From Halichondria panicea (Eukaryota; Porifera; Demospongiae; Suberitida; Halichondriidae): a stretch of DNA of 64,000 nt. Below are positions 14,601 to 25,565 of this stretch, in pieces. The stretch spans positions 4,221,502 through 4,285,501 of the forward strand of contig NC_087393.1 in the NCBI RefSeq assembly GCF_963675165.1, in the 5' to 3' direction. The translations under genes were made by a program, and so were the position numbers. The notes below the pieces were generated by a model. That model was not told the origin of the DNA and made no database searches. It was given only the letters and a program-made list of their open reading frames with translations. Within the stretch, counting starts at the first letter, position 1; every line of letters starts with the position of its first letter.

Positions 14601-17050
14601 TGGACTCATTCTAGTTGGACTGCCAGGTAATGATGAATTGTTGGCTGTACCAATATAATTATAGCGTATAGCGAGAAATATTTGCACATGTAAATGTTCG
14701 CTATTTGGCTCCAGAGCCCTTTCTAGTTCAGTTGAAATATTCGTGGGTTGTAATATTCGCGTTTCAATGCCAGGACCACACCTACCAATAGCTTTGCATA
14801 TGAAATACCGGTGCGTGGGAGTTTATCTCAGTTTTAATTTTTGCGTTAACTGCTCTATCTTCGAAAAACATAAAATTTGGCACCTCACGAAAATGTTCCG
14901 CTATATGATAATCGTAATCCCCCTCTCCAATGTCAGCATTCTTGTGTGTGTGTCCTGTTGTGTCTCTCGTGTTTTGTCTTTGTCTCATGATCAACATGGT
15001 GGCTACCGTCAGGTGAGTTATTAACACTACTACGTGTAGTTTCCATGGTAGTCACATGAGCGTGTATTCTTGCAGTAAGCAGCTTAAACGAGTGGCAAAA
15101 GAAGGTTTCAAGATCAAACTGCCTAGTCCAGGCAGACGTGTTGTAAGTGCTAGTCAATATGTGATGTGTACAATGGTTTATCCTTCTGTGTTGGCTATAT
15201 AATGTCTGCAGCCCTCCTCTTGGAAGTATGTCGGCCATCTCATTGGATTCTTTACACTAGGTTTGTTCAAATGCACCAAGCATTGCACACCTATGCCCCC
15301 CCCCCATCCTCCTACAGCCTGGTTCATCTACACTTTTGTTGTGTTTCTGGTCTTTGTGGTAGTTGCTCTCCTCTATCTTGGCTTCAGATTTTTAAGGGAG
15401 TTTTCTTTCGAAGTTGTCCTCTACATTTTGTAAGTAACGTGTTACCCCATGTTATAATGCACCTGACTCCAGATAATTGTTTCCATAGCATCCCTTTGGT
15501 GTGGTCACAGCTGGTCTTAGTCCTACAAACAGTTATTTGTCGATTCGTCTTCTTTGAGGACCAGAAAGGGAGCTTTATTGCCATCAAGAACAGGTCAATA
15601 TTATTTGTTAGTTTAGTTCCATTTGAGTGCATTTCAGCCACTTATCTTCTACATTATACAGTGCATGCACACAATCTTCAGTATTGTCTATCCCTCCATG
15701 CACTTGCAGGAGACTGTTCAACTGGTTTGCCTACATCCTCTTCTTCTACAACGGCATAGCAGGCTTCGTCAGTGCTATTCTGAGAACTCTAATGTCGGTC
15801 GTTTTCTCTCTCCTGCTCCTGTTCCGATTGGACCAAGTGGTGCTCATTAGAGGGTTCGAGCAGTTCGACTTTGGTATGTGCTGTAGCTGGTGAGAGGGAG
15901 TGTACTTAACATTTTTTAAATCTCCAGCGCACAATGCTTATCTTGGTTTCATCTACCTTAACTCGACCTATAACAACGCTGTGATGCACGTTTTCCTGTA
16001 CCTGCTGAAGAAAGACAGACCATCACCACCGCCGTCTGTGTTCGGTGCTGAGCAGCTGGAGTTACCGCAGCAGCTGGAGCCTGATCTCTCTGTGAGCATC
16101 AGTGCTAGCAACAAGCTGTTTGATGACGGAACAGTTCCACGGTCTAAGGGTATGTTTGTTGTATGGAGAGATCGAGGGTGTGTGACTGATACCGTAGTGG
16201 TAGAATTTATGCTGGATGCGAGTGGCATCATGTCATATATTTTTGTATCGCCCAATTTAAGAAAAATGTTAATCGCATAAATAAAAAGATGCTCATAGAA
16301 CATTCACCCCGTGCGTTGAGTTTACAGTAACCTCATTTTCATTATGGGGAATGATCCTGAATCTATAAAGCAACAATGAGTTTTTTGTCACTTTCAAGAC
16401 CGCCTACAAGTTTCAACTATAACCTATTATTTTCAGCTACTGTCTCATTTGCAGAGAGCATGCAGTCCCTGAAGTGTCTACTAGTTCGCTCAAACAACTC
16501 ATTTTTGTGTCCACGCATACACATGCACATGCACACACTTACTGAAGAGCTTCCCAAAATAATGTAGACACTGTGATAGACTATGTTAGATACAGATCGG
16601 ATTGTATTTATAACTTTGAGCTGTTTCTAATTTTTAGGCTGAGTCAGTAATCATGTGTCAGAAAGCCTGATCCCACCCCCTATACTTCTGTATATATACC
16701 ATTCACACACATGCACGCACGCACGCACGCGCACACACACACACACACACACACACAAACCGACACACCAATCACTACCCTTGGGTAAATATTGTACTGT
16801 TTTCAGAGCCTTAATTAATTGCATTTCTAGCATTCTATCCACACTAAAATAACAAAATTCTGCTGGTGTACAGGCTCGCAATCGCTGGCTGGTGGCCTAC
16901 ACTCTGATCAGGAACCCCTCTCTGGTCAAACTGACAGCCTCCAATCTACTTAGTGCTGAAGTAAAAGAGGGCAAAAATGAGACGTGTAAAGATAGTATAG
17001 AAATGAGATATCAAGCACCTCCTGTAGTTCCTATAGTGAAGAGTGTGTGA
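11687..17050 (+). CDS. STRA6-like: STRA6-like retinol/RBP receptor family membrane protein
   Basis: Predicted exons 11687..11765, 11817..11899, 12509..12654, 12746..12965, 13019..13097, 13233..13385, 13435..13517, 13577..13662, 13715..13776, 14413..14626, 14937..15012, 15076..15142, 15212..15260, 15318..15429, 15489..15593, 15710..15873, 15928..16149, 16874..17050. All junctions are in frame except the last. First visible ATG is 11694, but an acceptor precedes it, so an upstream N-terminal exon is likely. Landmarks shared with vertebrate STRA6: WGFPGLVKPMDFL, LQYFPLFACVNAPIPLLGH, a large helix-rich middle, NRLFNWFAYILFFYNG, then the family's C-terminal ARNRWLVAYTLIRNPSL. STRA6 takes retinol from plasma binding protein; in a sponge the ligand is unknown. 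Exon 17 ends in phase 1 but the last exon needs phase 0, so a small exon is missing, perhaps beginning at 16456 (ESMQSLKCLL). Confidence 0.85.
11911..12463. mobile_element. MITE, GTAGAAACTGGATTATTAGC ends
   Basis: Lies in STRA6-like intron 2. Both ends carry the 20-mer GTAGAAACTGGATTATTAGC in inverted orientation. Copies or ends of the same family occur at 23012 and 28268. No coding capacity. Confidence 0.75.
14162..14378. mobile_element. MITE, TACCGTATAGCG ends, TA-flanked
   Basis: In STRA6-like intron 9. The ends TACCGTGCAGCG and CGCTATACGGTA are inverted repeats. The interior also folds on itself (TTCGAGGGTATAAATTTTCG against its complement). The ends coincide with TA, as in Tc1/mariner-type insertions. 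Related copies at 20017-20187 and 46611-46800. Confidence 0.65.
14658..14914. mobile_element. Diverged MITE, related to 51961-52159
   Basis: In STRA6-like intron 10. It shares the blocks CCAGAGCCCT, CCAATAGCTTTGCATATG and GTGGGAGTTTAT with the reverse complement of 51961-52159, and has decayed AGCG-type ends. Confidence 0.55.
16712..16757 (+). repeat. (CA)n/(CACG)n microsatellite
   Basis: ACGC units followed by about 12 CA units within the last STRA6-like intron. Confidence 0.85.
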
Positions 17051-17255
17051 AACTACTGAAACTACGAACATAATTACTTTAACACAAGTCACGTGTAGTA
17101 TTACATGTTACTTTTTGCATGATGCATGTACTTTCTCTCATTTGGCTCTTGGTGGTGTTAATGTACCACCTTAGGATGAATGGGTAAACATCATTAACAC
17201 ATAAAATAAACATTGTGGCTTAATTAGTTAGCCATTTGTGTGATCATCTTTATAT

Positions 17256-17350
17256 GCATGCGCATGTACCGTATAGTGCAAAATGTTTGAGACACTTATA
17301 TTTCGTGAATGGCCTCTAAAAGCATTTCGTTGCACAATATTCATGGAATG
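17256..17350. mobile_element. MITE terminus (family of 488-728)
   Basis: Starts near CATGTACCGTATAGTGCAA, then ATTTCGTGAATGGCCTC and AAAAGCATTTCG, blocks shared with 488-728. The opposite end is not recognisable. 17050-17700 otherwise holds no gene that I can see. Confidence 0.4.
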
Positions 17351-17736
17351 ACTGCTTTAACACTACTAGAATTGAAACAATGAAAAACCATCTGACTGCA
17401 CTCCAAATCCTGAAATACCACTTTCTCATATACAAACGGTTTTTATCTGAAAATGCACTGACACTTAATACAGTATTAAGATGTAATGCATATAATTGTC
17501 AGATAGAATCAAAATGAAATTCAGAACTGTGCATAAGCACACACAACTGATGCAAAGTATGACTACCATCTGAAAATTAGCTATACACTATACTATATTA
17601 TATTTACCATCTGAATTCAATTGGTTGCTAAAATGGATTTGAAAATGAAAATTTAACATGCTCAAAAACTCAACGGAAAATGGACATTGTGTACACGGTA
17701 TAGCTAGCTAGCTATATGTATAGTCCATGCTCATAA

Positions 17737-18994
17737 TTATAGTTCGGTATCATTATACTTATTAGGTTTTCTTCTTCTTCGCTTGCCTTCTTGCTCATTA
17801 TGAGTGTCCAAACGAAGCCTTTCAGTTTTCCATAAAAATATATCATCCTCCTGCGAAAGAAAAAATACAGGATAAATAAAAAGAAACATTGATAATGATG
17901 CACATTGTAACACGGTATAAATATCCGGTAGCTACGGATCCGGTATATGCACTTACTTCCAATTCACTGAAAGAAAACTTCTCAGCTCGGCTGGTCTCAG
18001 CATCAGCGTCTATCTTCTCAGGCAAGAAAATATCCTCAAAGTCAATACTATCGTTAGGAATGATTGCCGAAAATCCAACTTGGCTGTACATACCTGTAGT
18101 GAATGGAGCATGCGTGCATGACAATCATGTGTAACACACTATTGAGATAATACTATGGATTGAAGTCGCCACACACCGTGCTAGCTACAGTGCAAACACT
18201 TACTTTAAGTATGACCCTTTCCCTACGTCTTCTCCCTGATGGATCAGAATGACAGCGTCACTGAAAAAACACAGATACATGTATAGAATGGTTAGGCAGT
18301 AAAATATTATGTTTACCATGGCTTAAAATGGGAAGTTCCGATATCACTGCTGCTGTCCATGGTCTACGTATAATACAAAAAAACAATAATTCTTGCACAT
18401 GTATATAATATAGATATCACCTTTACACTGTCAACCAGAGCCTTGTTAACCTTCCTCCGAGCTGCATTTTTCACCACCATCGCACACTACACCAAAACGA
18501 GTCAATGTTTGGTATGTAAGAATAAGGTCATAATTGCATTTCATCATCGGGAATTAAGAATTAACACCTCACCGGTTTTTTAGCACTAGATGACTTTATA
18601 CAAGATGTATCTGGATTAGAGGTCTTTCTTGGGGATGATCTGGTAGGAGGCCTGGTAGTACTCTTGAGAGAAGCTTTCTTTGGGGAGGATTTAGTATCTC
18701 TTTTCCCTGTTTTCCTTGCCTGATAAAGGGTAACAATGGCAACAAGCATACAAATAAAAGGAACGTACTTTTCTTGCAAGGTAGCACCTGTTTTCAAGAA
18801 GAGACTTGGATAGGGTTTGGTCAATTTCCCTAGTGTGACCTTTCAGTGCTGGGCAATGTTCGATAACCTACATGTATGGTCAAACGAAGTATTAGATAAT
18901 AAATGGGGCACATACCCGACCATGAATGTGCTTCCTTTGGGCAGGAGTCAGCTGCTTCAGAGTTTTCTGGCCCAACTCCCCATACTTTGGCCTC
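17737..18994 (-). CDS. Unrecognised small basic protein, probably nuclear
   Basis: A spliced gene is supported by in-frame exons. The clear ones are complement 17737..17850, 17957..18083, 18204..18260, 18317..18363 and 18421..18486. Exons at about 18572..18720, 18769..18829, 18840..18867 and 18916..18994 are less certain, and the 18720/18769 junction needs an alternative acceptor. The N-terminal part reads LGQKTLKQLTPAQRKHIHGR. Then comes a Ser/Lys/Pro-rich linker (RDTKSSPKKASLK, TRSSPRKTSN), a basic NAARRKVNKALVDSVK, an acidic IDFEDIFLPEKIDADAE and a final basic KRRRRKPNKYNDTEL. The SP/KK-rich linker and basic clusters suggest a nuclear, perhaps DNA-binding, protein. I do not recognise the family. 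The start codon was not found. It is divergent from RPL3. Confidence 0.55.
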
Positions 18995-19104
18995 TCTCAG
19001 AGAAGATCTATTGTAGATCTTACTTCAATCAATGTTAATCAACTTAACAAGCTTGAGTTCTCCCTGCAACACTCAACAGTGCAAGTTAGCAAGAAGGTTA
19101 GGTT

Positions 19105-19159
19105 ATAACGGTTAGGCGAACAACTTATAAAAGCGAAAACTCGGCCTGGGATCGAGGCT
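19105..19159. mobile_element. Half of a TAGCCTCGA fold-back element in the RPL3 upstream region
   Basis: Matches one arm of the elements at 53310-53385 and 62734-62844 (TTATAAAAGCGAAAACTCGG then CCTGGGATCGAGGCT). The other arm is absent. It lies about 60-115 bp upstream of the likely RPL3 transcription start. Confidence 0.6.
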
Positions 19160-19218
19160 TGTGATCAGCTTTTTTTAAGCTGGCGCATGCTCACTACAAT
19201 CCACGTGTTCTACCTCGT

Positions 19219-19234
19219 GGCTTTCCTTTCCTGC
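19219..19234 (+). promoter_or_regulatory. 5'TOP-like pyrimidine tract of RPL3
   Basis: The tract GGCTTTCCTTTCCTGC lies about 30 bp before the RPL3 ATG. Ribosomal protein mRNAs of animals usually start at a C in such a tract (TOP motif) and are translated under mTOR control. The exact start site is inferred. Confidence 0.5.
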
Positions 19235-19252
19235 ATTGGCTGTATCAAGAAG

Positions 19253-22200
19253 ATGGTGAGTATTTATATCCTTCTTAATCTTTTCAATAGCTTATTCTGT
19301 GTATGGTTTTTTATGACCTTCTTGTGTGAATTGTTAACACTAACTTTTGAGTACTATACGTAGATTCCTTTATGTCCACAAAATCGTCTAATGCGTATTA
19401 TGATTTTATCTTGACCTACAGTCTCATCGTAAGTTCTCGGCTCCCCGCCATGGATCTCTTGCTTTCCTCCCTCGCAAGAGGTGCAAGAGACATCGTGGCA
19501 AAGTAAAGACCTTCCCTAAAGACGAACCAGAGAAGCCGTGCCATCTGACTGCCTTCTTGGCTTACAAAGCAGGAATGACCCACATCGTTAGAGAAATGAA
19601 TCGTCCTGGATCAAGTGAGGATAAGTTTCCATAATTGTTAGGCCTGTGTATACTTTGTCAATTCGATACCACAGCTCAACAATAGCTGAAGTGGGTTTGC
19701 AAACTTGTTTCTGGTCAGAGATTTTCAGAAGAGCATGCAGGCCTAAGTTATCGCTTAATGTATACCGTGTTACTAGAATATTTTCCGAGTGAAAAACCTT
19801 CGCTAATGAGCCAAATCAACAGAAAAGTTGACCCTTTGCGATCAAACTATTGCGTTCTGACAAAGATCGTGTGTATTTACCAGTAATAATTTGGTTTTGC
19901 GGGGTTTTATTGTTGTGAATTGATCTACCCTTGCAATGTTTGCGTATGTTTGATACTCGCAAAACATTCTAGTGATACGGTATCTCTGTTTGTTTAGGCC
20001 TTGTATTGTGTGGAGGGTATAGCGGTTGAGGGTATAAATGTTTTCGGATTAGGCATGAACCGCGGATTTAATATTGCGTGCATGCATGCTGCAAAAAGGC
20101 GCTATTCCACGAAAATTAAACACGAAAACGTTTCTAAAGGCATTTCCGCGAAAATATATACCCCTCGAAATATACCCGCTATACGGTATGTCATTATTTC
20201 AGGGTCAGTTATATTGTGTCTCTTAGTAGTATATGTTGTGACAATGTATATTTGTGCACGGTAACCATTTCTTCATTTGTCATTTTTCTCCCGTGCAGAG
20301 TCGCACAAGCACGAAGTAGTTGAAGCTGTGACTATCCTTGAAACTCCTCCAATGATGGTAGTGGGTGTGGTCGGTTACATCGAAACACCACGTGGTCTCC
20401 GTCAACTCAAAACCATCTTTGCCCAACATCTCAGTGACCAATGCAAAAGAAGGTTCTACAAGAACTGGTGAGATGTAGTCCGATGATTTGGGATGTTTGG
20501 GCAAATCATTTGTCTAGTAGCTCTGAGATACGTAGTGGTACACTTACATGTAACTGCGTTTTTGTGTGTGTATGGAAGCCTCTATTATTTAGGATCACCA
20601 ATCACCCAGTCCCTCTAATACAGCCAGGTTGTGATAAGCCTCAAAAGTCTCCACAGCACTTAGCTCAACCTGTTAGCAGGCCACCTCTCTTTATAGCCAA
20701 TATTCGTTTGTCCACTTTAATTGCACTTATATACAGTGTGGAGTATATTTATTCCTTGGCATCGTAATTTAACAGTTTTTGTTGTTGTACCAGCTCCAAA
20801 ACTCCGCTCATGCAATCATTGCTGAAGAGTTTTGGCTTTCTTGCACACACTCTTATATCCTCTCCCCTCCACTGATGGTGTGCTTCTCGACTCAAAGGTA
20901 CACGTCCAAGAAGAAGGCTTTCACCAAGGCGTCTGCTCGTTGGAAGGACGAGGCGGGTGTCAAGAGCATTGACGCTGACTTCAACAAACTCAAGAAGTAC
21001 TGCAAAGTCATCCGAGTCATCTGCCACACCCAGGTACCCTACCCGTCTATCTATAATTATTGTTTATGCATATATTATGTTAGTATCAGTGTTTGGTCAT
21101 TAATAGCATGCGATTGACCAACCGTGTACCTAGCTGTGTGCAAATATCTCTATAGTTGATAGTACATTGATTTTGTGCTTGTGTCTGTATGCTACTTCCA
21201 ACTAATTATTCTTTGTTTGTAGGCTATTGATACAGGCAGTTACATGCAGCAAATCTCTCAATTCCAAGTGTTCAAACCTTTTACCAGTTGTTGTTATATT
21301 TGTCTGCGTAGGTCCAGCTGATGAATGGTGTGAGGCAGAAGAAGGCCCACATTATGGAGATCCAAATCAACGGAGGCACCATCGCCGCCAAGGTGGACTG
21401 GGCCAAAGAGCACATGGAGAAGGCTATTCCCATCAAGGACATCTTCAACAAAGACGAAATGATCGACATAATCGGTGTGACCAAAGGAAAAGGATTCAAA
21501 GGTGTGTGTCACTTGTGTGTAGATGACATCTAAAAAAAACTGATGCATGAATTTTGTTTATTGATATCTAGTGCCCTCCCTACACACATTCTGAAGTATG
21601 TCCCTTTGAGTACATTATTGCATGGTTCCACCCTCTCCAGGTGTCACATCTCGTTGGGGCACCAAGAAGTTGCCTCGTAAGACACACAAAGGCCTGCGCA
21701 AAGTTGCCTGTATTGGGGCGTGGCATCCCAGCCGAGTGTCTTTCTCCATCGCTAGGGCTGGACAGAAAGGCTACCATCATCGTACCGAGATCAACAAGAA
21801 GATCTATCGTATTGGAGAAAAAGACGATGCTGGAAACGCTTCCACTGAATTTGATCCCACTGTGAAGCACATCACCCCAATGGTGAGTGTTGAGTTGCTA
21901 GGATATGAGATGCATTTGTGTAGCACTTGTTTTTGTTTTGAGCTGGTAGATATGCTTTGTGTATACAAATGAATTGGGATGACCAAAATAGCTTTCTCGT
22001 AGGTGCAGCTTAAATATTTGCTGTGTTAGGCTTTTATAAAAGTTACTGTTGTTGAGAGGTATACCGTCTTTGCTACTAGAAGTCTAGATATTATACACTC
22101 CTCAGTTTACAGTACTCCATAGCTGTTATTATATGGAGTACAGCCATATGGGGAGAAGAGAAAGTGGTTTTTGTGAAAATCAATCACCTCTATTCAATGA

Positions 22201-22680
22201 GGATGGCTGGTTTCACATGACCAAACATTATTATGATGGGTGTTTCAATTTTTGGACGTGAAAAATTACTTCTGTTTTTCTGTTCGCAGGGAGGCTTCCC
22301 TCACTATGGCTCTGTGAAGAATGACTTCGTCATGCTGAAGGGATGTTGTGCCGGCCCCAAGAGGAGAGTGGTCACTCTCAGAAAGGTAATGATTTCTGCC
22401 AACCTGTCTGCAACGTGATCATTAATGGTTTATTTCACCAAACTCAGTCTCTGATGGCCAAGATATCTCGCAAGAACAAAGAGGAAGTCAAACTCAAGTT
22501 TGTCGATACCGCGTCCAAGTTTGGTCACGGCCGATTCCAGACTTTCAAGGAGAAGTCTCAATTTTTGGTGAGTTAATAAATGAATCGTGATGTTGATTGA
22601 TTTTTAATGTTTGATCTCTTTTCTTACAGGGAAAGCTCAAGAAAGATTTTGAGAAGGAACGTGTCGCTGCTGCCGAATAA
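19253..22680 (+). CDS. RPL3: 60S ribosomal protein L3 (uL3)
   Basis: Predicted CDS join(19253..19255,19422..19614,20299..20467,20898..21033,21312..21501,21641..21882,22290..22385,22448..22567,22630..22680), 399 residues, all junctions in frame. Only the ATG sits in exon 1, a common layout for ribosomal protein genes. The start [21 protein letters not shown] is the uL3 N-terminus. [20 protein letters not shown] is the conserved loop region, and [20 protein letters not shown], with the histidine that is methylated in yeast and human uL3, follows. The C-terminus is [10 protein letters not shown]. uL3 is a core protein of the large subunit near the peptidyl-transferase centre. Intron 2 contains a MITE. 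I found no convincing box C/D snoRNA in the introns. Confidence 0.97.
20017..20187. mobile_element. MITE in RPL3 intron 2 (TACCGTATAGCG family)
   Basis: Right end CCCGCTATACGGTA and left GGTATAGCGG are inverted. The internal GGGTATAAATG / TATATACCCCTC arms and the GCATGCATGCTGCAAA block match 14162-14378 and 46611-46800. Confidence 0.6.
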
Positions 22681-22794
22681 AACTGAAATTGAACTGAAAA
22701 TGATGTAATGTTTTTCATGCTGTAGAAACTTGTGAATTAATTTGTGGGTATGCATAGATTTGAAACCTAATGATTGGGGTGGGGTAGTCACGCC

Positions 22795-23045
22795 CATCTA
22801 TAAACCTGCATGTTCATCAGCACAGTGCCAGTGGTTCTGATGAAGGCAAGGGGACCAGAGTATATATTTTAAAGTGATCTCATATTAGGCAATACTCTTG
22901 CTATAAGCATGCTCATGCCTTAATATCTAGGCTGCTCTCAAGGTCCATTCATGAGATGAGTGAGAATGAATTGAGAGTGTGGAAGGTGAGGAACTAAACA
23001 TGATTATCACGGTACTATCATAAACTGGATTATTATTATAAAACG
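22795..23045 (+). pseudogene. Partial duplicate of the EME1 5' end
   Basis: Aligns with 28010-28290 (EME1 exon 1, intron 1, exon 2 and the start of intron 2). Shared blocks are CCAGTGGTTCTGATGAAGG, CTCTTGCTATAAGCATGCTC, GCTCTCAAGGTCCATTCATG and AGATGAGTGAGAA. The middle of exon 2 is lost between two GCTGCTC repeats, and the GT donor of exon 1 is gone. The match continues into the adjoining AAACTGGATTATTA transposon end, so both were copied together. Not functional. Confidence 0.7.
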
Positions 23046-23047
23046 CA

Positions 23048-23579
23048 TACCGTACTTATTCGATTTAAGGCGACACCTATAAATTGGAGGTTACTCTACT
23101 ATCGGCCGCTTAATTTACATTGTTTCTTGCGCTGGAATCGATAGACTCGCAAGCCGTCACTGTTGCAGGCGAACAGTAGACTGGTCAAACTCCGTGTTGA
23201 GACTCGTGTAAGGTTTGCCACGATATTTGTGGCAACTAACCGCATGCGGTTACCACAAGATCGTTGATAGTGATGTATCTCTAGAAAACTCTACGTATCA
23301 CAGCTGTATAGTGACGTAACGAAAACCGCAGCCACTTAGAATCTTATCTGATATGCTGACTGTGCAACACGAGTCTCTACACGGAGTTTGACCAGTCTAC
23401 TGTTCACCTGCAACAGTGACGGCTTGCGAGTCTAGGAATCGAGGCTATGGTTTGCCCTCTATTTAGGACGCGACATAAAATCAACGCAGCAGTCACTACT
23501 TTTAGAGGTCGGAAAATTGGAAAAGATCGAGGGTGTCGCATATTTGAAGGTCGCTTTAAATCGAATAAGTACGAAAGTA
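23048..23579. mobile_element. MITE with TACCGTACTTATTCG ends, second nesting level
   Basis: Ends TACCGTACTTATTCGATTTA and, inverted, TACTTTCGTACTTATTCG. GGCGACACC / GGTGTCGC subterminal blocks are also inverted. It contains the element at 23142-23434. Confidence 0.65.
23142..23434. mobile_element. hAT-like MITE with 8-bp TSD, innermost level
   Basis: 293 bp. Inverted ends of about 65 bp begin TAGACTCGCAAGCCGTCACT. Identical 8-bp flanks GGAATCGA lie at 23134-23141 and 23435-23442. An 8-bp duplication fits hAT elements. No ORF. Confidence 0.8.
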
Positions 23580-23879
23580 TCTTTATTTTAAGCGCATACT
23601 ATAACTGCCATTTTTTGCACTGGAATAATTATTATAACAGTCAAGTAAGCACTTTTTATACTATGCTATAGCTAGGTTATACAGTGAACATGGTAAGACA
23701 TGGAACAGAAGGGGTAAAAAGTCCACCTCATCTCAGTCTCACTCTCGCTCAGCATAATCAGACAATAATTATGACAGCGTACCCAAAGAATCCTTCCAGT
23801 TGGATCATCAGCTATAATTATAGCTAAAATGCATGCACTGCATGGCTCAATCAATTATTGAGAGTATATCATTAGTAGT

Positions 23880-24241
23880 ATGGTAAAATAAGAGTGCAAC
23901 ATGGGATTAATAGCACGAGTACTACTAATTTCACGAGGCATAGCCGAATGCTATTAACCTTGCCAGTGCTTGTTATGAGTGCTATCAAAGGCGTATGAGA
24001 GAAGAGGGTATGCAACAGCTTGCGAGCAAAAACTGTAAGTGGGCGGTGGAATTTACTGGAAAAGTACAGTAATATCTAAAAATAGATTGTTGGCGTGTCT
24101 GATTTGTGTAAAGTACATGTAGCAGATAGATCGAATAAAGTTTTTGCCCACACATTGGACTAATAGTAAGTTGCATGCCCTCTCCTCTCATACGCCCTTG
24201 GTGCTATTAATCCCTTATTGCATGAGTAACCATACTATTAA
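23880..24241. mobile_element. Two nested MITEs
   Basis: Outer ends TAGTATGGTAAAATAAGAG and, inverted, TAGTATGGTTACTCATGC, each with GGATTAATAGCAC inside. The inner element (about 23986-24210) has ends AGGCGTATGAGAGAAGAGGG and CCTCTCCTCTCATACGCC; a second copy of it is at 31159-31345 in an EME1 intron. Confidence 0.65.
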
Positions 24242-24463
24242 TCGTGTATGATGAAGTTATCTGCAGTTTTGTAACATATTCAGTCGCGGCCGTTATTCGA
24301 AAACAGTGCGTTGTCATCGACAGCGTGCAATTACTTGACAGGTAATTACACAATGTCAATGGCAACATGCAATTACTGGACCGGATGTGATAGGAGATTA
24401 ATTGCTGTACACTCTCCAGTCACTAACAGCACAATCATCATACGTTATATAAAATCCATTATT

Positions 24464-24842
24464 ATGCCTCGAGGCGTAGCCGCACGAGGGATACGGTAAA
24501 GCTGACTGTGTGTGTGTCTGTCTGTCTGTCTGTGTGTGTATTCCAGCTATAACTGCTCAACGGTTGCAATGTAACGAAAACTAACAGCTTCTATAGGCTT
24601 CTAGCCACGTTCTCTTGGATTTTGATTCGTGGATTAGCAAACTAAAGCTTCTTTCTCGAGTTATGGCTAGTTTGACTCACATTGAAGGCTGTTGCAGTCT
24701 CTTCAGAATCTTTCATAGCATCATCTGTCCGCACAAACTTTCTATTCAACATATGAGTTAGCCTTGCACTAAAGCGCTAGCTTTTTGTTAGCTACAATAC
24801 TCAGAAAATATCTGTTAAAACAGCTAGCTAGCAGTAGCCATT
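24464..24842 (+). mobile_element. Helentron-like element, 5' fragment
   Basis: Starts TTATGCCTCGAGGCG then GGGATACGGTA and a TGTC repeat. It shares CTATAGGCTTCTAGCCA and CTCGAGTTATGGCTAG with 32953-33809 and ends in the GCACTAAAGCGCTAGC block without the 3' hairpin. Confidence 0.55.
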
Positions 24843-25523
24843 TGTGAAATTGATCTCTTTGGACACACCCTTTAATTATTCCTGTGGATGTAATGTGCAT
24901 GCGCGCTCATTCCCCACGTAAGATCCTCCTGGCAGAATCATCTTTGTCTTGAGGGCCTGGTAAGCCACAAAACACTACCATATAACAATATAGATAACAA
25001 TATGCATGTACACAGGTCTTTTCTTCGTAGATATTATATACACTGAACTACAGATCCTGAAAGAATCAATTTTCTTCTTTCTTGAGGTCCTGGTAAGCCA
25101 CATAATACAACAATAGATGCATGTAAATAAGTCTTTTCTTCTCAGTGACTTTATATAGATAAGCTAACTTTAATACTAATATAACACTCTAATACTTTTA
25201 AGCGAAAGCAAAAACATGGCGAGAGGCATTAGCACAGCGCCAGCTTGAACACTAGTATAGAATAGTTTGTTTACTTAACTACAACCATAGAATACCGTAT
25301 AGCGGGCAATTTTTGTTGGTGCAAATTTTCGTACGAACTACCCATTCATATTTTTATTTTCGTACAGCTCAGGATACGACGTTTTAATCAAGAATGTCCG
25401 CTCGTGGAAGGTGTACTTATAATAACGCTAAAATTACTACCCGTTTATAATAGTAACATTAAGGTATACAGCGTCGTGGATACACACCTATATCAGTATA
25501 TATACTTCAGAATTAGCAGGTTG

Positions 25524-25565
25524 TTATGCCTAAGGCAAAGCCGCATAAGGAATACGGTAAAAACT
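25524..25565 (+). mobile_element. Helentron-like 5' terminus only
   Basis: TTATGCCTAAGGCAAAGCC followed by GGAATACGGTA. A solo 5' end of the same family. Between 24850 and 25940 I see no gene, only AT-rich DNA with a CCGTATAGCGGGCAATTT terminus near 25293. Confidence 0.45.

Larger units (their letters stand above)
23012..23640. mobile_element. Outer MITE (AAACTGGATTATTA family) split by two nested insertions
   Basis: The left part (AAACTGGATTATTATTATAAAACGCA) and the right part (TCTTTATTTTAAGCGCAT, resuming at 23580) are contiguous in the copy at 11911-12463, so 23048-23579 is an insertion into it. Outer right end not resolved. Confidence 0.5.

Noticed and set aside
20001-20264. 87-codon open frame in RPL3 intron 2
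   Set aside because: It lies over a MITE and has no recognisable domain.
19256-22629. Box C/D snoRNAs in RPL3 introns, as in vertebrates
   Set aside because: I looked for RTGATGA...CTGA pairs. The best candidates (near 21520 and 20480) lack a proper C box, so none is reported.
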